Positions 1-6,529 are shown, counted from the stretch's first letter. The stretch: 11,164 bases of DNA from Desulfobacterales bacterium HSG17 (GCA_030377945.1 JAUCGD010000097.1:1-11164); one strand, 5' to 3'. The notes: a model not told the origin generated them from the sequence alone. Made by a program: numbers and translations.

Positions 1-2
1 GT

Positions 3-269
3 ATATTATTGTCGATGTTATTAATGTTTGGATGTGGTGAATCAAAAATTGATACTTCAACTGATGAAGCAATGAGGTCATCCATAGAAAAGGTCAGGGA
101 ATCATTGCCTGCTGACATGAGAAAACATTTTAATGAGGCAATGCTGACTGTTGCAATTGGTGATAATTCCAATATTGAACCATCTGACATAAATGAAAGA
201 ATGAAAGCAAAACTGAATGGGAAAACCGGGTTGGAAATCATTGCAGAAGCAGGATATAACAAATATTAA
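3..269 (+). CDS. Small lipoprotein, DUF6694-like, 5' end cut off by window
   Basis: The reading frame is open from the left edge to the TAA at 267-269, so the true start lies outside the window. The visible N-terminal part is hydrophobic (ILLSMLLMFG) and ends in a cysteine followed by GESKID. This looks like the end of a type II (lipoprotein) signal peptide with a loose lipobox, so the mature protein would be about 77 residues, lipidated on Cys and membrane-anchored. The mature part has a charged helical segment (EKVRESLPADMRKHFNEA) and a C-terminal LNGKTGLEIIAEA motif. Both match my memory of the DUF6694 small lipoprotein family, whose function is unknown. The TTG at 9 is an unlikely start because it would cut the signal peptide short. 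The next gene begins 11 bases after the stop, which suggests co-transcription. Confidence 0.65.
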   Translation: MLLSMLLMFGCGESKIDTSTDEAMRSSIEKVRESLPADMRKHFNEAMLTVAIGDNSNIEPSDINERMKAKLNGKTGLEIIAEAGYNKY

Positions 270-280
270 ATGGTAGCTAT

Positions 281-1384
281 ATGAAGAAGCAATCTAAAAA
301 GGATAAGAAAAAAAAGAAATTCAAGAAAAAAACAAGTTCAGTCAAATCACATAAGACTGAAATAAGAGAAGTTACTAAAAATCCACATCATTATCAAATT
401 GGCGATTATGTTATTGTTAAAAATGGAATACGTGATCCTGATTATGGGACTGACATTAGCGGATGGAAGGGAAGAATTTATAATGTTGAAAATGATGATG
501 ATCCATTTATAGATATTCGATGGGACGGTGAAACACTTGAGAGTATGCCAGAGTCAATAATTGAAGCATGTGAAAAGGAAGAGTTAGAAGAAAAACAAAT
601 GCGTCTCAGGGCAAGCCTTGTTGAGCTGTATGCTTCCGATGAAAAAAGTGGGAAAATGCTCCTTAAAACTATGACTGATGAAGTTCTAATGCTTGCAAGA
701 ATTTATTATGACTTAGTTGATAAAGTAAAAGTACAGGAAATTTTTTCCAAAATAAGATGCATGAATTACAATTCAAGCAAAAATCGCTGGGAATGGCTGT
801 ATGAAAAAGAAGCTAAAAAATTGAAGTTTGCAGCATCTTATTATAGCATACCGGTTGAAAGACGACCGATAATATTAGGTTCATTTTATTCAAATAAAAA
901 CGATGAAATGTATATAGATGTAAACTCTTTTGATCGTGCTAAAATAGCTGTTTTATTCTTTGATAAATATATTCCGAGAACCGTTGCCAGGGTTACAGAT
1001 ATAGAAGTGTTGAACAAAGTATTTGATTCTTATGACGGAACAATGCCGAATCCTGATGATTATTTTAATAGTAATGATGAGAAACTAATTCGGAATCCTG
1101 AAGCGATAATGGATGAAATACTTAATATGACATCTTCAATAGAAGATCCTGCCGAAAAACTTCAAATTGCAATGAAACAATTGGTAGAAGATGCAAAACA
1201 ACCTCTTGCTAAACTTGAGAGATTTCCTACTAATTATTATGAAGATGGCAGCATCATTGGACTTGAAGGCTCTCTTAAAGCCAGAGAAAACCTTGCTCTT
1301 CATCATTGGGCAGGAAACAAAGATATTACATTATTTGATATAATACATGGAGCAGTTCAAAAATTGCCCCCGTTGAATTTATAA
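281..1384 (+). CDS. Hypothetical protein with Lys-rich tail and SH3/KOW-like N-terminal domain
   Basis: This 367-residue protein begins with a very basic, probably disordered stretch (residues 1-26, mostly Lys). Residues about 38-92 carry IGDYVIVKNGIRDPDYG, then GWKGRI and DIRWDGETL. This is the pattern of a small beta-barrel (SH3/KOW-like) domain seen in many uncharacterised bacterial proteins. The remaining 270 or so residues are mixed alpha/beta with acidic helices and match no family I know. No signal peptide, membrane segment or catalytic motif is visible. The ATG at 281 is the only reasonable start, although the site before it (GGTAGC) is a weak ribosome binding site. It probably shares a transcript with the lipoprotein gene 11 bases upstream. 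The basic tail could bind nucleic acid or the ribosome, but that is inference only. Confidence 0.8.
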   Translation: MKKQSKKDKKKKKFKKKTSSVKSHKTEIREVTKNPHHYQIGDYVIVKNGIRDPDYGTDISGWKGRIYNVENDDDPFIDIRWDGETLESMPESIIEACEKEELEEKQMRLRASLVELYASDEKSGKMLLKTMTDEVLMLARIYYDLVDKVKVQEIFSKIRCMNYNSSKNRWEWLYEKEAKKLKFAASYYSIPVERRPIILGSFYSNKNDEMYIDVNSFDRAKIAVLFFDKYIPRTVARVTDIEVLNKVFDSYDGTMPNPDDYFNSNDEKLIRNPEAIMDEILNMTSSIEDPAEKLQIAMKQLVEDAKQPLAKLERFPTNYYEDGSIIGLEGSLKARENLALHHWAGNKDITLFDIIHGAVQKLPPLNL

Positions 1385-1503
1385 TGAAAGGATTCATTTT
1401 CAGAGAGAATATTAAAAGCGATTGGTATGGAAGCAGATATACAAAACAAGAAACATAACTCCGATGAGTTTAGAGTCTGGAAACCTAATAGTGTTAAACA
1501 AAT
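1385..1503 (+). other. 119-bp gap with two micro-ORFs, the second coupled to the GNAT gene
   Basis: No known gene fits here. A 24-codon frame (1384-1458) begins on the last base of the preceding stop codon (TAATG). A 26-codon frame (ATG 1427-1429) ends with TGA at 1505-1507, overlapping the GNAT start as ATGA. Either could be a leader peptide, a gene remnant or chance. The second reads sensibly (EFRVWKPNSVKQI near its end) but I do not recognise it. Confidence 0.3.
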
Positions 1504-1986
1504 ATGATAAGAATCGAGCAATATTCAGAGAAGTATAAAATCAAGATCATTGCTCTTATTCTCAATATACAGAATAATGAATTCAATATCTCTATTACTT
1601 CCGAACAACAGCCGGATTTACATAATATTGAGGAATATTATCAAACCGGATATGGTAATTTTTGGATTGCTCTTTTTGAAAACAATGTGATTGGAACAAT
1701 ATCATTGCTTGATATTGGAAACAAGCAGGCAGCACTTAGAAAAATGTTTGTACACGAGCATTATCGCGGTAATAATCACGGTACAGCAAAATTGCTTCTC
1801 TCAGAATTGATTGATTGGTCAAGATTGAAAGATATAAACGAAATATATTTAGGAACTACTGCAAAATTTATTGCAGCACACCGATTCTATGAAAAAAACA
1901 ACTTCATTGATATTAAAAAGTCTATGCTGCCCAAAAGGTTCCCAGTTATGGAAGTAGACACTAAATTTTATAAGCTGTATCTATAA
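1504..1986 (+). CDS. GNAT family N-acetyltransferase
   Basis: This 160-residue protein has the length and layout of a single-domain GCN5-related acetyltransferase, which moves an acetyl group from acetyl-CoA to an amine. Residues 53-70 (FWIALFENNVIGTISLLD) are the central beta strands. Motif A is at about 78-99: LRKMFVHEHYRGNNHGTAKLLL, where R88, G89, G93 and A95 form the pyrophosphate-binding loop (a slightly loose version of R-G-x-G-x-G/A). Motif B follows at 124-134 (AAHRFYEKNNF). The substrate cannot be told; it could be a small molecule or a protein. It is probably cytoplasmic. The ATG at 1504 overlaps the stop of a 26-codon frame and has no clear Shine-Dalgarno site, so translational coupling is possible. 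A broken gene follows 24 bases after the stop. Confidence 0.85.
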   Translation: MIRIEQYSEKYKIKIIALILNIQNNEFNISITSEQQPDLHNIEEYYQTGYGNFWIALFENNVIGTISLLDIGNKQAALRKMFVHEHYRGNNHGTAKLLLSELIDWSRLKDINEIYLGTTAKFIAAHRFYEKNNFIDIKKSMLPKRFPVMEVDTKFYKLYL

Positions 1987-2010
1987 TCCATAAATAGAGA
2001 GCAGATTAAA

Positions 2011-2165
2011 ATGCCGAAAAGTATAGTACCATCACAAGTCCAGAAGATTGGAAACAATTCCTTGCTGAAACTGAAAAGCATTGGAAATCAGGATATTTAA
2101 CATGTCATTATTATAAATTAATTAGTTTCAAAATTTGGAGGAAGAAGTTTTTTAAAACGCTATGA
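2011..2165 (+). pseudogene. Frameshifted 5' remnant of a DUF6946-like gene
   Basis: The ATG at 2011 opens MPKSIVPS. One base appears to be missing at about 2035-2036, and the next frame continues as SPEDWKQFLAETEKHWKSGY (2037-2096). This resembles the conserved start of DUF6946 proteins as I remember them. After the GY the similarity stops, and an unrelated tail runs to a TGA at 2163-2165. In the ATG frame, translation ends at 2100. The piece is therefore both frameshifted and truncated. Its far end overlaps the start of the next gene, so the junction may mark a deletion or insertion. The family assignment is from memory; the frameshift itself is read directly from the sequence. Confidence 0.5.
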
Positions 2166-2386
2166 ATGAAGATCAACAAGAGAATAATCCATTGCACGGA
2201 ATGACTCTGGAGAAGATCGTGAATAGATTGGTTGAGCATTATGGCTGGAGCAAATTAGGCAAACGCATCAACATCAGATGTTTTAATAACGATCCGTCAG
2301 TGAAGTCCAGTCTGAAATTCTTGAGAAAGACCCCTTGGGCAAGAAAAAAAGTTGAGGAATTATATATTGACACGTTGAAGAAATAG
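2162..2386 (+). CDS. VF530-type small DNA-binding protein
   Basis: This 74-residue protein closely follows the VF530 (DUF2132) family, named from a Vibrio fischeri protein whose structure shows a compact helical fold linked to DNA binding. Diagnostic stretches are [22 protein letters not shown] (residues 8-29), [20 protein letters not shown] (36-55) and [13 protein letters not shown] (56-68). The length is the full family length, so the gene is intact. The ATG at 2162 is the only start after an in-frame stop at 2153-2155. A GGAGG lies at 2137-2141, about 20 bases upstream, too far for an ideal ribosome binding site. Cellular role is unknown. It sits alone between a broken gene and the SEC-C/TatD pair, with no clear operon partner. 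Confidence 0.88.
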   Translation: MNEDQQENNPLHGMTLEKIVNRLVEHYGWSKLGKRINIRCFNNDPSVKSSLKFLRKTPWARKKVEELYIDTLKK

Positions 2387-2463
2387 CACAAGCTTCTTTT
2401 GATAATGATTTAGTAAGTCATATCCTGTAATGTATTTTACCTAAACCTTTAAATTTATTTCTA

Positions 2464-2469
2464 AAAGGA
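2464..2469 (+). promoter_or_regulatory. Ribosome binding site of the SEC-C/TPR gene
   Basis: AAAGGA lies 6 bases before the ATG at 2476 and supports that start. It shows that the organism uses Shine-Dalgarno initiation for this gene. Confidence 0.7.
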
Positions 2470-2475
2470 TGTTAT

Positions 2476-2895
2476 ATGGCAAAAATTTCACGTAATGCAC
2501 CGTGCTCTTGTGGTAGTGGGAAAAAGTATAAAAAATGTTGTTTACTCCGAGAAGAAGCAGAAGCTTTGGAACAACGCAAAATTATGAAACAAAATATGGG
2601 AAAAGTTTATATTGAAGAAGATGATCTTGACGATATTTCAAACAGTGTAATTGATCTCATCAATTCTGGAAAATTTGATGAAGCAGAAGCTGTTTGTAAT
2701 GAGTTAATGCAGCAGTTTCCTGACCAGATTGATGGCATTGATAGACTTGCAATGGTATATGAAGCTCGTGGAGAAAATGAAAAGGCTATTGAATATTATT
2801 TAAAAGCTGTTGACTTTATGCGTACAAATCCTGGTTTTGATGAAGATGGGATAAATTGGACTCTTGAGAAAGTTAAAAAATTGCAGGAAAAATGA
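2476..2895 (+). CDS. SEC-C zinc-motif protein with TPR repeats
   Basis: This 139-residue protein starts with a SEC-C motif: Cys10, Cys12, Cys21 and Cys22 in NAPCSCGSGKKYKKCC. It is the zinc-binding motif first known from the SecA C-terminus, where it contacts SecB and ribosomes. Residues about 30-50 are charged. Two tetratricopeptide-like repeats follow: LINSGKFDEAEAVCNELMQQ (about 55-75) and AMVYEARGENEKAIEYYLKA (about 89-108). The architecture suggests a cytoplasmic adaptor that holds a partner protein; no catalytic residues are visible. The last codons overlap the next gene as ATGA (2892-2895), so it should be translationally coupled to the TatD-like nuclease. Similar SEC-C proteins are widespread in accessory regions, and their function is mostly unknown. 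Confidence 0.85.
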   Translation: MAKISRNAPCSCGSGKKYKKCCLLREEAEALEQRKIMKQNMGKVYIEEDDLDDISNSVIDLINSGKFDEAEAVCNELMQQFPDQIDGIDRLAMVYEARGENEKAIEYYLKAVDFMRTNPGFDEDGINWTLEKVKKLQEK

Positions 2896-3656
2896 CCCAA
2901 TTAATTGATACACACTGCCATCTGGAAAATATTGAAAATACAGAACAAGCTATCCTTCAAGCTGAAAAAGCAGATGTTACTGCAATTGTTGGAATGGGAT
3001 GTGACCATGATTCCAATGTTAGGATACTTGAATTGTCTGGGAAATATGAAAACACAAGAGTTTATCCTGCATTGGGAATACATCCGTGGTACTTGAAAGA
3101 AACAGATATTGACAGCACACTTATTTTTATTGAAGCAAATATTGATAAAGCTGTTGCTATTGGAGAAATCGGTCTTGATTACTGGCTCCGGGAAGCAAAA
3201 AAAGATGGCAATACCAGAGACTTGCAGAAAGATGTGTTCAAAAGACTTCTGGATTTATGCAGGCAATACAATAAACCAGTCGTGATTCATAGCAGGGGAT
3301 CATGGGAAGATTGCCTATCCCTTACAGTAGAAGCAGGAATTAAGCGAGCAGTATTTCACTGGTTTAGCGGCCCACTGGAAGTATTAAGGGGAATACTTGA
3401 AAATGGTTACTATGTTTCAGCTACTCCATCAGCATCATATAGTAAACATCACAGGCAGGTAATTGAAAACAGTCCGTTGGATAGAATAATGCTGGAAACA
3501 GATTCTCCAATAGATTTCAACGGAAAAAGACTTGGCCCTGCTGATGTGGTGCTATCTCTTGAGGCAGTAGCAGAAATTAAGGGTATTTCAAAAGAGGAAG
3601 TAGCAGAGGTAACAACTGCCAATGCGTTTAGTTTTTATGGACTTGAATTAGGTTAA
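2892..3656 (+). CDS. TatD family metal-dependent hydrolase (DNase)
   Basis: The 254 residues fit the TatD family of metal-dependent TIM-barrel nucleases closely. The metal ligands are all present: His8 and His10 (IDTHCHL), Glu92 (GEIGLDYW), His133 (VVIHSRGS), His156 (AVFHWFSG) and Asp204 (MLETDSP), almost the same spacing as E. coli TatD. No signal peptide is seen, so it is probably cytoplasmic. Family members cleave DNA 3' to 5' in vitro, and some serve in DNA repair or, as QatD, in the four-gene Qat anti-phage system. No QatA, QatB or QatC gene is in this window. The start overlaps the stop of the SEC-C/TPR gene (ATGA) with AGGA just upstream. The pairing suggests that the adaptor and the nuclease act together, but this is inference. 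Confidence 0.9.
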   Translation: MTQLIDTHCHLENIENTEQAILQAEKADVTAIVGMGCDHDSNVRILELSGKYENTRVYPALGIHPWYLKETDIDSTLIFIEANIDKAVAIGEIGLDYWLREAKKDGNTRDLQKDVFKRLLDLCRQYNKPVVIHSRGSWEDCLSLTVEAGIKRAVFHWFSGPLEVLRGILENGYYVSATPSASYSKHHRQVIENSPLDRIMLETDSPIDFNGKRLGPADVVLSLEAVAEIKGISKEEVAEVTTANAFSFYGLELG

Positions 3657-3680
3657 TATATCAAAATCGAATTGAAAATT

Positions 3681-4445
3681 ATGAAAAAAATAAAGATCGG
3701 AAGGAATCAACCTTGCCCATGTGGAAGTGGTAAGAAATTTAAAAAATGTTGTTACGGAAAGGATTCTAAAATTTTAGATACTTCCTTAAAAAATATAAAT
3801 GAAATATTACCTCCGTATAGTGAAATTGATTACGGAACTCCCGTATTAGATGAAAATTTTTTCAAATCAAACTCAATTCACGAAATATCAGCTCATCGTC
3901 TTATTTATTCCAATTTGATAAATCCAGAAACAGCAAAATTAGCTTCAGTGTTTTCAAGTCAAATGATAAATAGAGGAAAAACGGAAAGGAACATAATTGA
4001 AAACACCAACAGTGTTGAAGTTTTAATTGAAATGATGATTAAAGGTATAGATTCGATAAATCATGAGATATTAAAAGAAAAAATATTAAAACAGAAAGAA
4101 ATTGCCATCCCTTTGATAATTGATGAATTAAAAAGTAACGAGCATGAACAATTTGTAGAACTGGCAATCATTATTATACATTTATCAGGTAGTAACTGTT
4201 CAAAAGAGATATATGAAATTTTATTAAATACTCCATCAAGCGCTTATAAAAAATCACTGCTCTGTATGCTTTTAGGCTTTTACTGCAAAGAAGAATACAC
4301 AAATTTAATCTGGAATTATTATCATTACTTTAAAGAAAATTATCCTCAAGAAAAGTATTATGACGGCCCGCTATTAGGATTAATAGAAATGAAAGAGCAA
4401 GAAAAAGAAAAGAATAAAACTATTCACGGACATGTCATTGCATGA
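3681..4445 (+). CDS. SEC-C protein with helical-repeat domain
   Basis: This is a second SEC-C protein, 254 residues from the ATG at 3681. The TTG at 3672 is possible but only adds MKI. The motif QPCPCGSGKKFKKCC places the zinc ligands at Cys12, Cys14, Cys23 and Cys24. The rest is helical: a segment with ETAKLASVFSSQMINRGK, then ILKQKEIAIPLIIDELKSNE and several helix pairs up to about 235, resembling HEAT-like repeats. It ends in a charged EKEKNK tail. No enzyme motif or membrane segment is visible. It follows the TatD gene by 24 bases and may belong to the same transcript. The DNA encoding the two SEC-C motifs is similar, but the rest of the two proteins is unrelated. Confidence 0.75.
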   Translation: MKKIKIGRNQPCPCGSGKKFKKCCYGKDSKILDTSLKNINEILPPYSEIDYGTPVLDENFFKSNSIHEISAHRLIYSNLINPETAKLASVFSSQMINRGKTERNIIENTNSVEVLIEMMIKGIDSINHEILKEKILKQKEIAIPLIIDELKSNEHEQFVELAIIIIHLSGSNCSKEIYEILLNTPSSAYKKSLLCMLLGFYCKEEYTNLIWNYYHYFKENYPQEKYYDGPLLGLIEMKEQEKEKNKTIHGHVIA

Positions 4446-4474
4446 CAATTACTTTCAAACCATTTGAACAACAC

Positions 4475-4492
4475 TTTTTCGGCGCAATAAAA
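4475..4492 (+). repeat. Boundary repeat copy A (TTCGGCGCAATAAAA)
   Basis: This copy lies in the gap between the two gene blocks that converge here. It shares the core CGSCGCAAT with three other copies. It faces copy B at 5331-5350, and together they bracket the acidic-protein/DUF4259 pair. Confidence 0.5.
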
Positions 4493-4518
4493 CAATAAAT
4501 ATAATGAACAATCTTGAA

Positions 4519-4854
4519 CTATTGATGTTCTGACTTGTAATCATTTATCCATTTATAAATTTCCTCTTCAAAATTTTCCATCTCTGTGGGATTTAAATCT
4601 GTTAGCACAAAATCCATTTCTAACCATAGCACGATATTCTCTTTAAGGATTTCTATATCAACATCACTGAATTTTTTTATTTTTTCTGCACTTTGGTCAA
4701 TACTTAGTCTTTCTCCGTCTGCCCAAATAATTTTTCTTTCATTTAAATCAACATCAGCCCCATCAAATGCCAGTTTAATATCATCTATTGCTTGCCATAC
4801 GATTGCTCCATAATCATCAGAATCCAACCAATCAATGAAATCATCAGAATCCAT
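4519..4854 (-). CDS. Small acidic hypothetical protein
   Basis: I do not recognise this 111-residue protein. It is strongly acidic and seems all helical apart from a short strand around IIWADGERLS. The N-terminus contains a near-repeat of nine residues (DSDDFIDWL then DSDDYGAIV), visible in the DNA as GGATTCTGATGATT occurring twice 27 bases apart. There are no cysteines, signal peptide or membrane helix. The ATG at 4852-4854 has only a distant GGGG (about 13 bases away), so translation may depend on the DUF4259 gene whose stop is 22 bases upstream. Small acidic proteins paired with another small gene can be immunity proteins or DNA mimics. Nothing here proves that, and no toxin partner is evident. 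Confidence 0.6.
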   Translation of the reverse strand: MDSDDFIDWLDSDDYGAIVWQAIDDIKLAFDGADVDLNERKIIWADGERLSIDQSAEKIKKFSDVDIEILKENIVLWLEMDFVLTDLNPTEMENFEEEIYKWINDYKSEHQ

Positions 4855-4876
4855 TTGAAATATTTTTCCCCTTATA

Positions 4877-5290
4877 TCAATCCCGTATTATTTTTTTAAG
4901 TAGCGCCGCTTTTATTTTTTCTACATCTTCTACCCAAGACTTGAAATCATCTGTTTCTTCCCACAACTCTTTCAATTCCGAAACATCTGATAATACTTTA
5001 TCAATGGCTTGAATTGCCTTAATATTTAGATGAGATGTATCCATCAGTGATGAATTTTGGGATACCCACGAAGCTGCATTTTCAGGAAGCCCTTCTTTTG
5101 CATTACCTTGTAAAGCTATAATTATTTCTGCTGCTGCAAGAATACAGCATCCTTCAGGAGCTTCAATGTAATCAGCATCAGAATGGTTCAATGCAGATTC
5201 AATAACTAATAAATCCGTTGATTTTTCTAAATCATATAGCCAATCGCACGAATCGTCATTTTCAAATATCCCTATCCCCCATGCTCCCAC
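4877..5290 (-). CDS. DUF4259 domain protein
   Basis: The 137 residues match the DUF4259 family, whose function is unknown. Its hallmarks are the N-terminal GAWGIGIFENDDSCDWLYDL (residues 2-21), the central EAPEGCCILAAAEIIIALQG (about 43-62) and LPENAASWV (about 68-76). The start is a GTG at 5288-5290, with GGGGG five bases upstream at 5296-5300. No ATG would preserve the conserved GAWG end. It is probably cytoplasmic. It forms a two-gene leftward unit with the acidic protein downstream (22-base gap), and the pair is bracketed by facing copies of the boundary repeat. This suggests that the two travel together. Confidence 0.88.
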   Translation of the reverse strand: MGAWGIGIFENDDSCDWLYDLEKSTDLLVIESALNHSDADYIEAPEGCCILAAAEIIIALQGNAKEGLPENAASWVSQNSSLMDTSHLNIKAIQAIDKVLSDVSELKELWEETDDFKSWVEDVEKIKAALLKKIIRD

Positions 5291-5330
5291 TTATACCCCC
5301 TTTTTTGTTGTTAATATCAGAGTTTTTGTT

Positions 5331-5350
5331 TTTCTAATTGCGGCGGAAAA
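5331..5350 (-). repeat. Boundary repeat copy B (TTTTCCGCCGCAATTAG)
   Basis: This copy is read on the minus strand, two to three bases after the stop of the pentapeptide remnant and upstream of the DUF4259 gene. It faces copy A across the two-gene module. Confidence 0.5.
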
Positions 5351-5351
5351 C

Positions 5352-5450
5352 TTATTTAATCCCATCATTGACTTTGCTAAGTTTTACTCCTACTAATTTT
5401 GCACCACTGAGGTCTGCTCCGTTAAAATCTGCTTCTGGTGATTATCCATG
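5352..5450 (-). pseudogene. Remnant of a pentapeptide-repeat gene
   Basis: On the minus strand, ADFNGADLSGAKLVGVKL is followed by SKVNDGIK and a TAA stop at 5352-5354. This is the A(D/N)Lxx pattern of pentapeptide-repeat proteins, with only about four repeats left. In the same frame a TAA stop lies at 5445-5447. An ATG at 5448-5450 reads MDNHQK in a neighbouring frame, so one missing base would join it to the repeats. The whole piece is at most 33 codons, far shorter than functional family members. It lies just after the end of the EFR1 gene, reading in the same direction. It is most likely a decayed fragment, not a gene. Confidence 0.6.
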
Positions 5451-5455
5451 TTGTG

Positions 5456-6274
5456 TCAAACCTTACTTTGCTTCATTAATTTCAATGGTTTAAAGCTCGG
5501 TTCGTAATAAATGTTTTTTCCTTTAATGCTACCCTCGCCCTTTTGAAAAATTGCCTGATTCGGACAATAGTTTACACAGCGCATACATTGTTCACATGAT
5601 TTTAGCCAGTTAGGTTTTTCATCAACAATCTGTATACTATTGGTCGGACATATTTCCGAACACAAGCCACATGAATTACATGTATCATCCGTTCTGAAAT
5701 TACGCCACAAATTACTGACACCTAACCATTTGAACAAATAATAATCTTTGTAAAAACCAAATTTGCTGTATCTTGGCGGATAATTGAATTGATGGTGATA
5801 AACGACATTGTTCAAAATATCTTTTGCAGCTTTCTTTGCTTTTTTAACACCATTATTAATAATTAATTGAGCATCTTCCTTTGATGGAGGATTCATTGAT
5901 ACAGTCCAGTTGGAAGGCATCTGAATTACTTTTGAATAAACAACACGTAGATTCTTCTTTTTTAGGATTTTTATAGTTTCCTGAATCGAAAATCCAGACT
6001 CTTCTGCATCACCCGCTGTAATCAATATGAATGTTTTTGTTGATTTGCTCATTTTTGCCAGACTCAACAAGTAGTTTCTGCAAATTCTGGGTATGTCAAA
6101 CGCATAAACAGGAAAACAAAATCCTATCAAATCAGCTTCTTTATCAATATCTGTTTTATATGTTATTGATGAAAATTCGACTTCAAATCCGTTTTGTGCA
6201 AATATTTCCTTACACTCGTTCAAAGCTCTGTATGAATTGCCTGTGCCTGAAAAATATTTCAATGCAGCTTTCAA
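5456..6274 (-). CDS. EFR1-type flavodoxin/ferredoxin fusion protein
   Basis: This 272-residue redox protein has a flavodoxin-like N-terminal part with the FMN phosphate loop YFSGTGNS (residues 7-14) and GFCFPVYAFDIPR (51-63). After a linker come two complete 4Fe-4S ferredoxin motifs: Cys199, 202, 205, 209 (CNSCGLCSEICP) and Cys227, 230, 233, 237 (CEQCMRCVNYCP). This is the architecture of the EFR1 family ferrodoxins found mainly in anaerobes, which probably pass electrons between a flavin and iron-sulphur clusters; the partners are unknown. There is no signal peptide. The start is a TTG at 6272-6274, fitting the conserved MKAALKYFSG beginning, with GGAG about 11 bases upstream. The 73-residue membrane peptide gene ends 26 bases upstream, so the two probably form an operon. 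Confidence 0.9.
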   Translation of the reverse strand: MKAALKYFSGTGNSYRALNECKEIFAQNGFEVEFSSITYKTDIDKEADLIGFCFPVYAFDIPRICRNYLLSLAKMSKSTKTFILITAGDAEESGFSIQETIKILKKKNLRVVYSKVIQMPSNWTVSMNPPSKEDAQLIINNGVKKAKKAAKDILNNVVYHHQFNYPPRYSKFGFYKDYYLFKWLGVSNLWRNFRTDDTCNSCGLCSEICPTNSIQIVDEKPNWLKSCEQCMRCVNYCPNQAIFQKGEGSIKGKNIYYEPSFKPLKLMKQSKV

Positions 6275-6300
6275 AGTGATTCGTTCTCCAAAGAAATGAT

Positions 6301-6522
6301 TTATTTAAGTATATCTTTGATACCCGCTTTTACCAGTGAAGGATTTGTAAGTAATTTTATCTTCTTGATGCCCCTTGCATCTACATAGGTATCTTCTATT
6401 GTCAATTCTGTCTTTTTTAACACACTTAATCCATCATTTGTACGAATGAAATGATAATTCAGTGCGCCAAATACTCCTCCGGCTAAAACAACGATCAGCA
6501 GTAAGATTGCAAAATTTTTCAC
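6301..6522 (-). CDS. Small membrane-anchored or secreted protein, 73 residues
   Basis: The start is taken as the GTG at 6520-6522, because AAAGGAG stands exactly seven bases upstream. A longer frame from a TTG at 6549 would read through this ribosome binding site. The N-terminus KNFAILLLIVVLAGGVFGAL is one hydrophobic helix after a single Lys, either a signal peptide or a membrane anchor. The remaining 50 residues (from NYHFIRTNDG) would lie outside the membrane and include VLKKTELTIEDTYVDARG. I do not know the family. It lies 26 bases before the EFR1-type gene and is probably transcribed with it, so it could be a small partner or an unrelated passenger. Confidence 0.75.
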   Translation of the reverse strand: MKNFAILLLIVVLAGGVFGALNYHFIRTNDGLSVLKKTELTIEDTYVDARGIKKIKLLTNPSLVKAGIKDILK

Positions 6523-6529
6523 TATTTTT

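Noticed and set aside
1486..1498. GTTAAAC near 1492 looks like an integron core site (GTTRRRY).
   Set aside because: No matching RYYYAAC partner or folded arms are found nearby, so a chance match in AT-rich DNA is more likely.
2387..2475. A short open frame after the VF530 gene ([17 protein letters not shown] then stop) could be another gene fragment.
   Set aside because: It is too short, has no start, and matches no family I know. The gap otherwise shows nothing beyond the ribosome binding site.
2892..3656. Complete Qat defence system, because of the TatD-like (QatD-like) gene.
   Set aside because: No QatA ATPase, QatB or QatC gene is present; the neighbours are SEC-C proteins.
4505..4530. 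Imperfect hairpin (GAACAAT and ATTGATGTTC) between the converging gene blocks as a terminator.
   Set aside because: The arms differ by three unpaired bases, there is no G+C-rich stem, and no T run follows.
4895..4915. AGCGCCGC near 4902 as a fifth copy of the boundary repeat.
   Set aside because: It lies in the coding end of the DUF4259 gene and lacks the GCAAT half of the core.
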